From Nostocaceae cyanobacterium CSSed10_463m (GTDB lineage: Bacteria > Cyanobacteriota > Cyanobacteriia > Cyanobacteriales > Nostocaceae): a stretch of 6,801 nucleotides of DNA. Position numbers and translations under genes: made by a program. The stretch spans positions 1-6,801 of the forward strand of contig PWQB01000093.1 of NCBI GenBank assembly GCA_003556955.1, given 5' to 3'. This document shows, piece by piece, positions 1 through 6,033 of this stretch. The stretch's first letter is position 1. Every line of letters begins with the position of its first letter. The notes under the pieces are model-generated. The model saw nothing but the letters and a program-made list of their open reading frames with translations. It was not told where the DNA came from and ran no database searches.

Positions 1-333
1 ACTAATGGCGTGCTGACTTTAGAAAATATGGAACACGCTGATGATGTGATGTTAGAATTTGCCGGCATTTGTGCGCGCGATCGCGTTACAGTTGGTGGAG
101 TGGTAGATACACGCAATGCCAAAAAACCCCTCAGCACCAACGTTAAAGTCACAGGACGCACCTTTGAAGGTAAAATTTCTACCCATACCTTTACATTAGG
201 AGATGAAACCAGCATGGCAGCCAATGTTTGCGGCCCTGCCTTTGGCTATCTCAAAGCTGGTAGACAATTACACCAGCGCGGTATTTATGGCATCTTCACT
301 GCTGCGGAAATTATGCCCCAATTTGTGAAATAA
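1..333 (+). CDS. 3' end of a saccharopine dehydrogenase-like oxidoreductase (tentative), 5' truncated by the window
   Basis: The reading frame is open from base 1 and ends at TAA 331-333, giving about 110 residues. A GTG at 10-12 could in principle start translation, but the frame continues to the window edge and the peptide looks like the tail of a larger protein, so I treat it as partial. The last 45 residues ([17 protein letters not shown], then a [14 protein letters not shown] segment and TAAEIMP) resemble the end of saccharopine dehydrogenase-like proteins, where a T-S-M-A-type stretch is followed by a helix, a G-[KR] turn and a KGI...PPE-like close. In that family the N-terminal part binds NAD(P), and it is missing here, so the family call rests only on this faint C-terminal likeness. 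A HIP1 site (77-84) lies inside the gene. It converges with the next gene across a 127-bp gap. I am sure it is coding and unsure of its function. Confidence 0.6.
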   Translation, partial: TNGVLTLENMEHADDVMLEFAGICARDRVTVGGVVDTRNAKKPLSTNVKVTGRTFEGKISTHTFTLGDETSMAANVCGPAFGYLKAGRQLHQRGIYGIFTAAEIMPQFVK

Positions 334-365
334 GCCCCTATTAAAACCCAAAATTAGCTTTAAAT

Positions 366-440
366 GTAGGTTGGGTTGACGGAAGGAAACCCAACATTTT
401 CGTTGCTTTGTTGGGTTGCGCTGTGCTTAACCCAACCTAC
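366..440. repeat. Nested inverted repeat (GTAGGTTGGGTT family), interspersed cyanobacterial palindrome
   Basis: The outer arms GTAGGTTGGGTT (366-377) and AACCCAACCTAC (429-440) are a perfect 12-bp inverted repeat. Inside them AACCCAACA (388-396) and TGTTGGGTT (409-417) form a perfect 9-bp inner pair. Because all four arms share the GTTGGGTT core, the RNA could fold either as one long hairpin or as two side-by-side hairpins (366-396 and 409-440). Repeats with this GTTGGGTT core are widespread between genes in Nostoc-like genomes; that is from memory, not a search. It sits between two convergent genes, 33 bp past the stop at 333 and 21 bp past the stop of the minus-strand gene, so it may act as a two-way transcript end. 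Neither side has a clear T-tract. Confidence 0.8.
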
Positions 441-460
441 TTCTCTTCTGCGTAGAGCCA

Positions 461-1012
461 TTAGCGGTTAGCCTCTAAACCCTGCTCAATTTCCTCTTCT
501 ATTAAAAGAGAGGGTGTTTGCATAATAAATGGCAGTTCTGCCCCTACAAGACCCCTCTGGATGCGTTCTGAAGTTTCCGTGAAAACCACAAAAAGCGGAT
601 AGACAGTATTTGCTCCGTCACTCAAAATATGACTGTGACGCACAGGCATTAACCACTCATAGTCTGTATCCAGCAAAACTTGAGTTTTTCGCCAACGACC
701 TAATAAATCAGAAAAGTCTTCATGGGGACGATGAATAAAAAGTAATATTTCTACTCCTGTTTTGATTTTCCACTCTGGATCACACATAATAATTGCTATG
801 TCACAGGGTAAACAAGTTATTTGTGTATCCGTTGTAGCATTGCCACGGAAGCGCACAATCGGCAAAGGTATAGTAATAATACTGTCATCTGGACGGCGCA
901 GACTCGGAATCATTTCTAAATATGGACGGTGTTGCTTGAGTAAGGCGATCGCCGCTAAATTATTGCTATACTCTGCCAAACTGGCTTCATAGTGAGATTT
1001 TTTGACAGGCAT
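461..1012 (-). CDS. Hypothetical protein, 183 aa, family not recognised
   Basis: The frame opens with ATG (complement of 1010-1012) and ends with TAA (461-463), giving 183 residues. I do not recognise the family. The protein looks soluble: there is no signal peptide and no hydrophobic stretch long enough for a membrane span. The middle has alternating hydrophobic segments typical of beta strands (SIITIPLPIVRF 44-55, CDIAIIMCD 70-78, GVEILLFIHRP 86-96), and the end is acidic (IEEEIEQGLE 171-180). Three cysteines (67, 70, 77) include one CxxC (67-70) but no partner pair. No Shine-Dalgarno sequence precedes the ATG; the upstream DNA is AT-rich and holds a heptamer repeat starting 12 bp away. A HIP1 octamer inside the frame (945-952) and the typical length support a real resident gene. 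It follows pilC on the same strand, but a 157-bp gap with a hairpin suggests separate transcription. Confidence 0.75.
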   Translation of the reverse strand: MPVKKSHYEASLAEYSNNLAAIALLKQHRPYLEMIPSLRRPDDSIITIPLPIVRFRGNATTDTQITCLPCDIAIIMCDPEWKIKTGVEILLFIHRPHEDFSDLLGRWRKTQVLLDTDYEWLMPVRHSHILSDGANTVYPLFVVFTETSERIQRGLVGAELPFIMQTPSLLIEEEIEQGLEANR

Positions 1013-1023
1013 AATTAATTGAT

Positions 1024-1070
1024 TAATTCGTAATTTTTAATTCGTAATTCGTAATTCGTAATTCGTAATT
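1024..1070. repeat. Heptanucleotide tandem repeat (TAATTCG)n, STRR-type
   Basis: Six seven-base units lie in perfect register: TAATTCG (1024-1030), a degenerate TAATTTT (1031-1037), then four exact TAATTCG copies (1038-1065), followed by a partial TAATT (1066-1070). That is about 6.7 copies over 47 bp. Short tandemly repeated repetitive (STRR) heptamers are a known hallmark of heterocyst-forming cyanobacteria; I cannot check whether this exact unit is a listed class. The array starts 12 bp upstream of the start codon of the minus-strand gene ending at 1012, so it fills the space expected for that gene's promoter and leader. Confidence 0.9.
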
Positions 1071-1113
1071 AAGATAATTATTTTGGGATGTTCAGCAAAA
1101 TACCAAATTATGT

Positions 1114-1148
1114 AGAGTTAGGAATAAACAGTTTTGACTCCTAACTCT
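1114..1148 (-). terminator. Hairpin downstream of pilC, possible transcript end
   Basis: AGAGTTAGGA (1114-1123) and TCCTAACTCT (1139-1148) form a perfect 10-bp inverted repeat around a 15-nt loop. It begins 21 nt after the pilC stop codon, a usual place for a terminator or an RNA-stabilising 3' hairpin. On the minus strand the stem is followed by ACATAATTT rather than a clean T-run, so efficient intrinsic termination of pilC is doubtful. The short T-run (1148-1151) is on the plus-strand side, where no gene needs a terminator. Confidence 0.45.
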
Positions 1149-1169
1149 TTTATCATCAACTTTGATCAC

Positions 1170-2390
1170 TTAACCCAGGTTATCAAACACTGCAAACATC
1201 GGCAAATACATCGCCAGCAAGATTGTACCGACCATACCCCCTAAAACCACAATCATCAATGGTTCCAAAACACTGGTGAGTGCTTTAACAGCCTGTTCTA
1301 CTTCATCTTCATAGAAATCAGCAACTTTCATCAACATCGCATCTAATTCCCCAGTTTCTTCACCAATGCTAATCATCTGAATTGCCATAGCTGGAAACAC
1401 TTGATCCTTTTGCAAAGCCAAGCTGATCATTCCCCCCTGTTGAATATCTATACGGGCTGCATCTATAGCATTAGCAACCACTTGGTTTCCTGATGTATCC
1501 CGAACAATTTCCAAACAAGTGAGAATTGGCACACCTGAACGAGTCAGAGCGCCAAAAGTCCGACTAAAACGTGCAACAGATGACTTTTGGATTAAGTCAC
1601 CAAACAAAGGCATTTTCAAAGAAAGGCGGTCAATGGTGATCCGTCCAACAGGTGTTTTGTAGTATTGCTTATATGCAATAGTTAATGCAATAAAAACACC
1701 AACAACAACTAAAGCCCGCCAACTTCGCAATACCTCACTACACATCATCAAAAATTGAGTGAGTGCAGGTAATTCTGTCCCCAAATCTGTAAAAATATTC
1801 GCAAAAATGGGAATCAAAAAAACAGTCATCCCAATAAAGATAGCAGTTGCTAAAAAACCCACAACCACTGGATAAGACAATGCTGATTTAATTTGGTTTT
1901 GTAATCGAGCCACATCCTCTAACAACTTAGCCAAACGATTCAGCACTTCATCCAAAACACCGCCCACTTCGCCGGCTTGAACCATACTGACATACAAACC
2001 ATCAAAGCAAGCGGGATGTTTACGCATGGAATCGGAAAGATTCATCCCACTTTGCACATCATTACTGATTTCAATCAGTGCTAGTTTTAATTTAGGATTG
2101 CTGCACTGTTCAGACAGCACCCCTAAACTTCTGACAATCGCTACACCTGCATTCACCAAAGCTGCAAATTGACGGGAAAAGACCGCTTTATCTTTAACCG
2201 TCACATTAGTCATTGCCAATGTAATTTTATTCAAATCAAAGCTAGCAAGACTCTGAGACTGCTTTAAATCTTGGACAACAAAACCCTGCTCTCTCAGAGT
2301 AGTGCGGGCTTGTGACAAGGATTCGGCAACAATTTTTTCCTTTCGGGATTGTCCTTGAGAATCCCGAATACTGGCGACATAAGTTGGCAT
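1170..2390 (-). CDS. pilC: PilC, type IV pilus inner-membrane platform protein (GspF family)
   Basis: This 406-residue protein is the polytopic membrane platform of the type IV pilus. It sits under the growing pilus, and PilB and PilT are thought to act on it to add or remove pilins. Two T2SSF/GspF repeats are visible: residues about 68-191 (FSRQFAALVNAGVAIVRSL from 71, MVQAGEVGGVLDEVL 136-150) and about 272-395 (FSRTFGALTRSGVPILTCLE from 275, SIGEETGELDAML 341-353). Three hydrophobic segments fit the family topology: about 173-199, 226-240 and 374-398. Length is normal (about 370-410). The ATG (complement of 2388-2390) gives the expected N-terminus, MPTYVASIRDSQG, so I accept it although no clear Shine-Dalgarno sequence precedes it. 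The gene begins 42 bp after the pilT stop on the same strand, so translation from a shared pilT-pilC transcript is likely. The frame is intact and ends in TAA. Confidence 0.97.
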   Translation of the reverse strand: MPTYVASIRDSQGQSRKEKIVAESLSQARTTLREQGFVVQDLKQSQSLASFDLNKITLAMTNVTVKDKAVFSRQFAALVNAGVAIVRSLGVLSEQCSNPKLKLALIEISNDVQSGMNLSDSMRKHPACFDGLYVSMVQAGEVGGVLDEVLNRLAKLLEDVARLQNQIKSALSYPVVVGFLATAIFIGMTVFLIPIFANIFTDLGTELPALTQFLMMCSEVLRSWRALVVVGVFIALTIAYKQYYKTPVGRITIDRLSLKMPLFGDLIQKSSVARFSRTFGALTRSGVPILTCLEIVRDTSGNQVVANAIDAARIDIQQGGMISLALQKDQVFPAMAIQMISIGEETGELDAMLMKVADFYEDEVEQAVKALTSVLEPLMIVVLGGMVGTILLAMYLPMFAVFDNLG

Positions 2391-2432
2391 AGATTAAGAA
2401 ATCCAAAATTTGATAATTGAAAGTGTAAAACT

Positions 2433-3560
2433 TTAACGCACTCTTGCAGCGTTACCAGCACCAGGCCTTGTATTTGCAGCTGGTGCAGAAGTACCAATCA
2501 GACGTTGAACTTCATCTGGTTTGGAAGTTTTAGACATTGCTGCTTCAAAAGAAATGGTTCCAGCTTTGTACAAATCAGCTAAAACCTTCTCTAAAGTTTG
2601 CATTCCCAATTTACCGCCAGTTTGGATGGTCGAGTAAATTTGTGCGGTTTTGCCTTCTCGAATCAAGTTAGAAATAGCCGGAGTCACCACAAGAATTTCT
2701 TGAGCCATTACCCGGCCAAATTCACCAGGTTTAGGGTTTTTCTTGGGTACTAAAGTTTGGCTAAATATAGCTACTAAAGAGTTAGATAACTGCACCCTCA
2801 CCTGAGTTTGTTTCTCATGGGGAAACACATCAATAATCCGGTCAACAGTCTGTGCAGCTGAACTGGTGTGTAGCGTTCCAAATACCAAGTGTCCTGTTTC
2901 TGCTGCCGAAATAGCCAAAGAAATCGTTTCCAAATCACGCATTTCCCCCACCAGAATAATATCTGGATCTTCCCGTAAAGCGGCTCTCAAAGCATTAGAA
3001 AAACTCTTGGTATCTTCGTTTAGTTGTCTTTGGTGGACTAGGCTTTTAATTGGTTCATAAACAAATTCAATCGGATCTTCCACCGTGAGAATATGCTCTG
3101 CTTTAGTGCGGTTAATTAAGTCAATCATTGCCGCTAGGGTGGTTGTCTTGCCTGAACCTGTGGGACCTGTCACCAGAATTAATCCTCTGGGTTTATCTGA
3201 CATTTCCCGTACTACATCTGGCAGACCTAATTTTTCAAAGTTAGGAATTTTGGAACTGAGCGCTCGTAAACAAGCAGCATAAGTACCACGTTCTTTATAA
3301 ACATTCACCCGAAAACGAGCTAACCCTTTCACACCATAGGAACAATCCAACTCCCAAGTTTGTTCTAAGGTTTTACGCTGAGTATTATTGAGCATACTAA
3401 AAATCAGCCGTTGACACTGGTCTGCACTCAATACTTCGTCACCTATTGGAGTGAGTTTGCCGCTAATGCGAAAGTAAGGAGGTAAACCTGCGGATAAATG
3501 CATATCCGAGCCACCCATTTCAATCATCTGTTCCATTAAGTCTTCAATCATCATTTCCAT
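2433..3560 (-). CDS. pilT: PilT, type IV pilus retraction ATPase
   Basis: This 375-residue cytoplasmic ATPase forms hexamers that power pilus disassembly, giving twitching motility and DNA uptake. All motor motifs are present: Walker A GPTGSGKT (132-139), Asp box VEDPIEFVYE (160-169), Walker B DPDIILVGEMRD (198-209) and His box TGHLVFGTLHTS (222-233). The N-terminus (MIEMGGSDMHLSAGLPPYFR, 12-31) is typical of PilT and lacks the long N-domain of PilB. The C-terminal motif is AISNLIRE (295-302), versus AIRNLIRE in well-studied PilT proteins. The end (358-375) is a basic, Ala-rich tail of low complexity. It is somewhat longer than the roughly 345-residue Pseudomonas protein because of this tail. 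The start is supported by AGGA nine bases upstream; ATGs at codons 3 and 4 are alternatives. It lies 190 bp after pilB and 42 bp before pilC. Family-wise it is the main PilT (PilT1-like); paralogues elsewhere cannot be excluded. Confidence 0.97.
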   Translation of the reverse strand: MEMMIEDLMEQMIEMGGSDMHLSAGLPPYFRISGKLTPIGDEVLSADQCQRLIFSMLNNTQRKTLEQTWELDCSYGVKGLARFRVNVYKERGTYAACLRALSSKIPNFEKLGLPDVVREMSDKPRGLILVTGPTGSGKTTTLAAMIDLINRTKAEHILTVEDPIEFVYEPIKSLVHQRQLNEDTKSFSNALRAALREDPDIILVGEMRDLETISLAISAAETGHLVFGTLHTSSAAQTVDRIIDVFPHEKQTQVRVQLSNSLVAIFSQTLVPKKNPKPGEFGRVMAQEILVVTPAISNLIREGKTAQIYSTIQTGGKLGMQTLEKVLADLYKAGTISFEAAMSKTSKPDEVQRLIGTSAPAANTRPGAGNAARVR

Positions 3561-3569
3561 AGTTCTATT

Positions 3570-3573
3570 TCCT
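3570..3573 (-). promoter_or_regulatory. Shine-Dalgarno sequence of pilT
   Basis: On the minus strand AGGA stands nine bases before the pilT ATG, after a run of six A's. It is the clearest ribosome binding site in the pil cluster and supports the first ATG over the in-frame ATGs two and three codons later. pilB and pilC have no comparable signal. Confidence 0.6.
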
Positions 3574-3624
3574 TTTTTATTGGTTTAATCTGTGAGTTGC
3601 GCTGAAAGTGGAGCCGGGTAATAG

Positions 3625-3651
3625 GTAGAGACGCGATGAGCGCGTCTGTAC
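3625..3651. repeat. Interspersed palindrome GTAGAGACGCG / CGCGTCTGTAC between pilB and pilT
   Basis: GTAGAGACGCG (3625-3635) and CGCGTCTGTAC (3641-3651) pair at 10 of 11 positions (G3628 opposite G3648 fails) around the 5-nt loop ATGAG. Sequences built on GTAGAGACG...CGTCTCTAC are a familiar dispersed palindrome in Nostoc-like genomes (from memory). It lies in the 190-bp pilB-pilT gap, about 65 bp upstream of pilT. In a shared transcript it would form a stable GC-rich hairpin that could mark a processing or attenuation point. No T-tract follows on the minus strand, so it is not a classic terminator. Confidence 0.75.
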
Positions 3652-3750
3652 AAAATCCAGTGGTTTCTTCATGGCTCTAAGCAATCAATACTGTCCTAAC
3701 CTAGGTGACTATGGTTACAAAAGCAAGAACTCATAACCAATGACTAATAC

Positions 3751-5766
3751 CTAATCTTGAAAACGAGGTGTCATACAGTATGGACAATCTAGCCATTCCG
3801 GTTGTAACTGAGCATGGCAAGTCCGACAGGTAAGACCGCTCTTGCGTTTGGCCTTTAACTCCGCTTCTAATCCCGTGTCAGTAAAGGTTACCCGTTCTAC
3901 TTCTTCCAGAGTTGTAGCACCTTGGCGTACCAAATCCAGACTGTAAGCTAGTAAGGTTTTCATACCCTCTTCCACTGCTACTTCTTTGATGCGTTCGGTG
4001 GGGGCTTCTTCATTAATCAGGGTTTGCAGATTTTCAGTAACTCGCATCACCTCATAAACGCCACAACGTCCTTTATAGCCAGAGCCGTTGCACTTGGAAC
4101 AAACCTGCTGATTATTCGCTTTGGCTGCGGTAATTTCTTCTAATGTCAAAGTGTTAGCTTTGTAAAAAGTGACGTTGACATCTTGGGAAGCTGTTAGACC
4201 ATAGCGAGCTAGTTCTTCTGTGGTAGGAGTATAGGGAATACGACATTCCGAACAGACTCGCCGCACCAAACGTTGTGCTAACACACCAATCAGGGAACTG
4301 GAAACCATAAAAGGCTCAATACCCATTTCTCCCAGACGTGCGATCGCACCTGGAGCATCATTAGTGTGTAAGGTAGTTAATACTAAGTGACCAGTTAAGG
4401 CAGCCTCAATTGCAGTTTTGGCAGTTTCTTTGTCCCGTGTTTCACCCACTAGTAAGACATCCGGATCTTGGCGCAAGAATGCCCGCAAAGCCGTAGCAAA
4501 ATCTAAGCCTTTTTCTCGAATTACTTGTACTTGAGTAATCCCTGGCAAGCTGTACTCAATGGGGTCTTCTACTGTACTAATATTGATGCCTGGTGAGTTC
4601 TTTTCTGCTAACGCCGAATACAGCGATGTAGTTTTACCAGAACCAGTCGGCCCAGTCACCAAAATCAACCCAAAAGGACGGCTTACCATATCCTGAACTA
4701 TTTGTAAAGTTTCCGGATCAGTAATTAACTTATTCAATCCCAATTGGGTGGAAGAGTTATCCAAAATCCGCAGGACTATTTTTTCGCCGTAGCGACTCGG
4801 CAGAGTATTCACACGGAAATCTACCTTACGTCCCTCAAAAAGTCGGCGGATACGACCATCTTGCGGTAAACGTCGCTCTGCAATGTCCAGACTAGAGATA
4901 ATTTTAAATCGAGCCGTGACCGCAGGGACAATTTTTTTCGGTAGGGGGTCGAAAGCTTGATTCAATACCCCATCTTTACGAAACCGAATCCGTAAGTTTT
5001 CCTCCTGTGGTTCAATGTGAATATCAGAAACCCCTTCGTGTAAAGCTTTGGCTAAGATTCTATTGACAAGGTTGATGACGGGGGCATCTTCTGCACCCTT
5101 CATTGCTGCCCCTAAATCAGCCTCCATTTCTTCTGGAGTATCGTTTAGGTCGAGATTACTCAGATTTTCTAAATCTTGATTAATATCTGTAAACTTTTCT
5201 TTCTCCAGGTGCTTTTGTCGCACAGCTAAATCATCCAAATATTGGTTAATTAGCTGTTGGTAATCTTCTTGGGTGATTACCATGCGCTGTAATGCCAAAC
5301 CTTGGGGGCGCAAAATCCGGTTCAGGTCGTCGCACGCTTCTAAATTATCTGGATCGACCATTGCGACCAACACACAAGGCGGGTTTTGGTCTTCATTTTT
5401 GGATAATGGCACTAACTGATGGCGACGACAGATGTCAGTCGGAATCAGGCTTTCAATCAGGTTGCCCACATTGGTATTACCAATGTCGTTAACTTCCGGA
5501 TCAAGAAACTCAACACCGTACAGTATTTTCAGCTCAAAGAGCTGTTGCTTTTTATATTGTCTGAGGAACTCAGGCGATAATTGTTGTCCGGTGATAGATT
5601 CCAAGACTTCTGTCAAGGGTCTGCGAGTCTTGCGGCTTTCAATCAGCGCCAGCCTCATCTGTTCGGTATTCACATAGCCAGACTGTACTAGCTTGTTGCC
5701 GAAGGGAGAAAACTCTGTTCTTGTAGTTAGAGCGGTACTGCGCCGTTGTGGTGACGAGTAAGTCAT
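3751..5766 (-). CDS. pilB: PilB, type IV pilus extension ATPase with a C-terminal zinc-ribbon extension
   Basis: This 671-residue GspE-family hexameric ATPase powers pilin assembly at the inner membrane. Residues about 20-180 form the N-terminal MshEN/T2SSE_N part; a charged linker (about 181-225) leads to the core. Core motifs are intact: Walker A GPTGSGKT (372-379), Asp box TVEDPIEY (398-405), Walker B DPDVLLVGETRD (434-445) and His box TGHLVLTTLHTND (458-470). The usual PilB/GspE four-cysteine metal site is C505-x2-C508 and C556-x2-C559. After the canonical family end (LVRQGATTLEEVERVT, 612-627) there is an extra tail of about 40 residues with a second module, C647-x2-C650-x10-C661-x2-C664. 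It is longer than Pseudomonas PilB (about 566 aa) because of the N-domain linker and this tail. The ATG (complement of 5764-5766) has only a weak ribosome site. It is the first gene of the cluster and carries a J-Bac-like promoter motif upstream. Confidence 0.97.
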   Translation of the reverse strand: MTYSSPQRRSTALTTRTEFSPFGNKLVQSGYVNTEQMRLALIESRKTRRPLTEVLESITGQQLSPEFLRQYKKQQLFELKILYGVEFLDPEVNDIGNTNVGNLIESLIPTDICRRHQLVPLSKNEDQNPPCVLVAMVDPDNLEACDDLNRILRPQGLALQRMVITQEDYQQLINQYLDDLAVRQKHLEKEKFTDINQDLENLSNLDLNDTPEEMEADLGAAMKGAEDAPVINLVNRILAKALHEGVSDIHIEPQEENLRIRFRKDGVLNQAFDPLPKKIVPAVTARFKIISSLDIAERRLPQDGRIRRLFEGRKVDFRVNTLPSRYGEKIVLRILDNSSTQLGLNKLITDPETLQIVQDMVSRPFGLILVTGPTGSGKTTSLYSALAEKNSPGINISTVEDPIEYSLPGITQVQVIREKGLDFATALRAFLRQDPDVLLVGETRDKETAKTAIEAALTGHLVLTTLHTNDAPGAIARLGEMGIEPFMVSSSLIGVLAQRLVRRVCSECRIPYTPTTEELARYGLTASQDVNVTFYKANTLTLEEITAAKANNQQVCSKCNGSGYKGRCGVYEVMRVTENLQTLINEEAPTERIKEVAVEEGMKTLLAYSLDLVRQGATTLEEVERVTFTDTGLEAELKAKRKSGLTCRTCHAQLQPEWLDCPYCMTPRFQD

Positions 5767-5803
5767 AGTTAGCCATAGATGAGTAGGGAAAACCTCTATC
5801 TAC

Positions 5804-5812
5804 AGTATTCCC
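5804..5812 (-). promoter_or_regulatory. J-Bac-like SigJ promoter motif upstream of pilB
   Basis: The minus strand reads GGGAATACT here, ending 37 nt before the pilB ATG. This matches, as I recall it, the J-Bac consensus (GGGaatacT) described upstream of pilus and hormogonium genes in Nostoc punctiforme and attributed to the sigma factor SigJ. Position and orientation suit a promoter giving a leader of roughly 30 nt. No standard -35/-10 pair overlaps it. The match is seen in the sequence; the sigma factor assignment is inference. Confidence 0.65.
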
Positions 5813-5834
5813 TGGCTGGGGGAAATAATTTTCA

Positions 5835-5862
5835 TTTACACTGAGTAAATTTAGTTTAAAGT
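5835..5862 (+). promoter_or_regulatory. Possible sigma70-type promoter toward grpE
   Basis: TTTACA (5835-5840) matches five of six bases of TTGACA, and TAAAGT (5857-5862) matches four of six of TATAAT, with a 16-bp spacer. Transcription from here would start near 5869 and give grpE a leader of about 250 nt containing both inverted repeats described below. In AT-rich DNA such matches are common, so this is weak. Confidence 0.25.
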
Positions 5863-5891
5863 TTTTACTAGTGCTTTTTTTGTGGGCTAAA

Positions 5892-5927
5892 GAAGAGGAA
5901 AAGCTGAAATTTCCAGCACCACTCTTC
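5892..5927 (+). other. Two-stem hairpin in the grpE upstream region
   Basis: GAAGAG (5892-5897) pairs with CTCTTC (5922-5927), and inside it GCTG (5903-5906) pairs with CAGC (5914-5917) around a 7-nt loop; internal loops of five and four bases separate the stems. If grpE has a long leader this would be its first structured element. The stems are short, and it could equally be chance. Confidence 0.3.
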
Positions 5928-5941
5928 CAAAAGGCTGATTT

Positions 5942-6033
5942 GTGATGTTAACCTACTCGTTCGGGATACCGTCCCCAAAGTGTCTACGCTAACTTGTACA
6001 CCATTTGTCACAATAAAGGGACGGTGGCATCAC
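5942..6033 (+). other. Nested inverted repeat upstream of grpE, possible leader RNA structure
   Basis: ACCGTCCC (5968-5975) and GGGACGGT (6018-6025) form a perfect 8-bp GC-rich pair, extendable by a U-G pair (5967/6026). Outside it GTGATG (5942-5947) pairs with CATCAC (6028-6033), only two bases away on the right side but 20 on the left. The loop (5976-6017) could hold a small GTGT/ACAC stem (5980-5983 with 5998-6001). The structure ends 88 bp before the grpE ATG. It resembles no riboswitch or small RNA I know. Confidence 0.35.

Noticed and set aside
762..992. A 76-codon open frame on the plus strand.
   Set aside because: It lies wholly inside the minus-strand 183-aa gene, has no ribosome site and no recognisable protein features; it is an antisense shadow.
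1024..1070. Considered as a CRISPR array.
   Set aside because: The units are 7 bp with no spacers; it is a simple tandem repeat.
2294..2497. A 67-codon minus-strand frame bridging the pilT end and the pilC start.
   Set aside because: It overlaps two well-supported genes in another frame and has no family likeness.
2866..3282. Two plus-strand frames (2866-3060 and 3085-3282).
   Set aside because: Both are antisense to conserved PilT motif regions, and their composition simply mirrors that coding sequence.
3577..3672. A 31-codon minus-strand frame (MKKPLDFVQTRSS...) between pilB and pilT.
   Set aside because: Much of it is made of the dispersed palindrome, it has no ribosome site, and it ends next to the pilT ribosome site; probably not a peptide gene.
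3699..3706. An 8-bp palindrome ACCTAGGT in the pilB-pilT gap.
   Set aside because: It is too short to mean anything alone and has no flanking repeat or spacing that suggests an operator.
5292..5677. Two overlapping plus-strand frames (5292-5492 and 5432-5677).
   Set aside because: Both are antisense shadows of the PilB N-terminal region.
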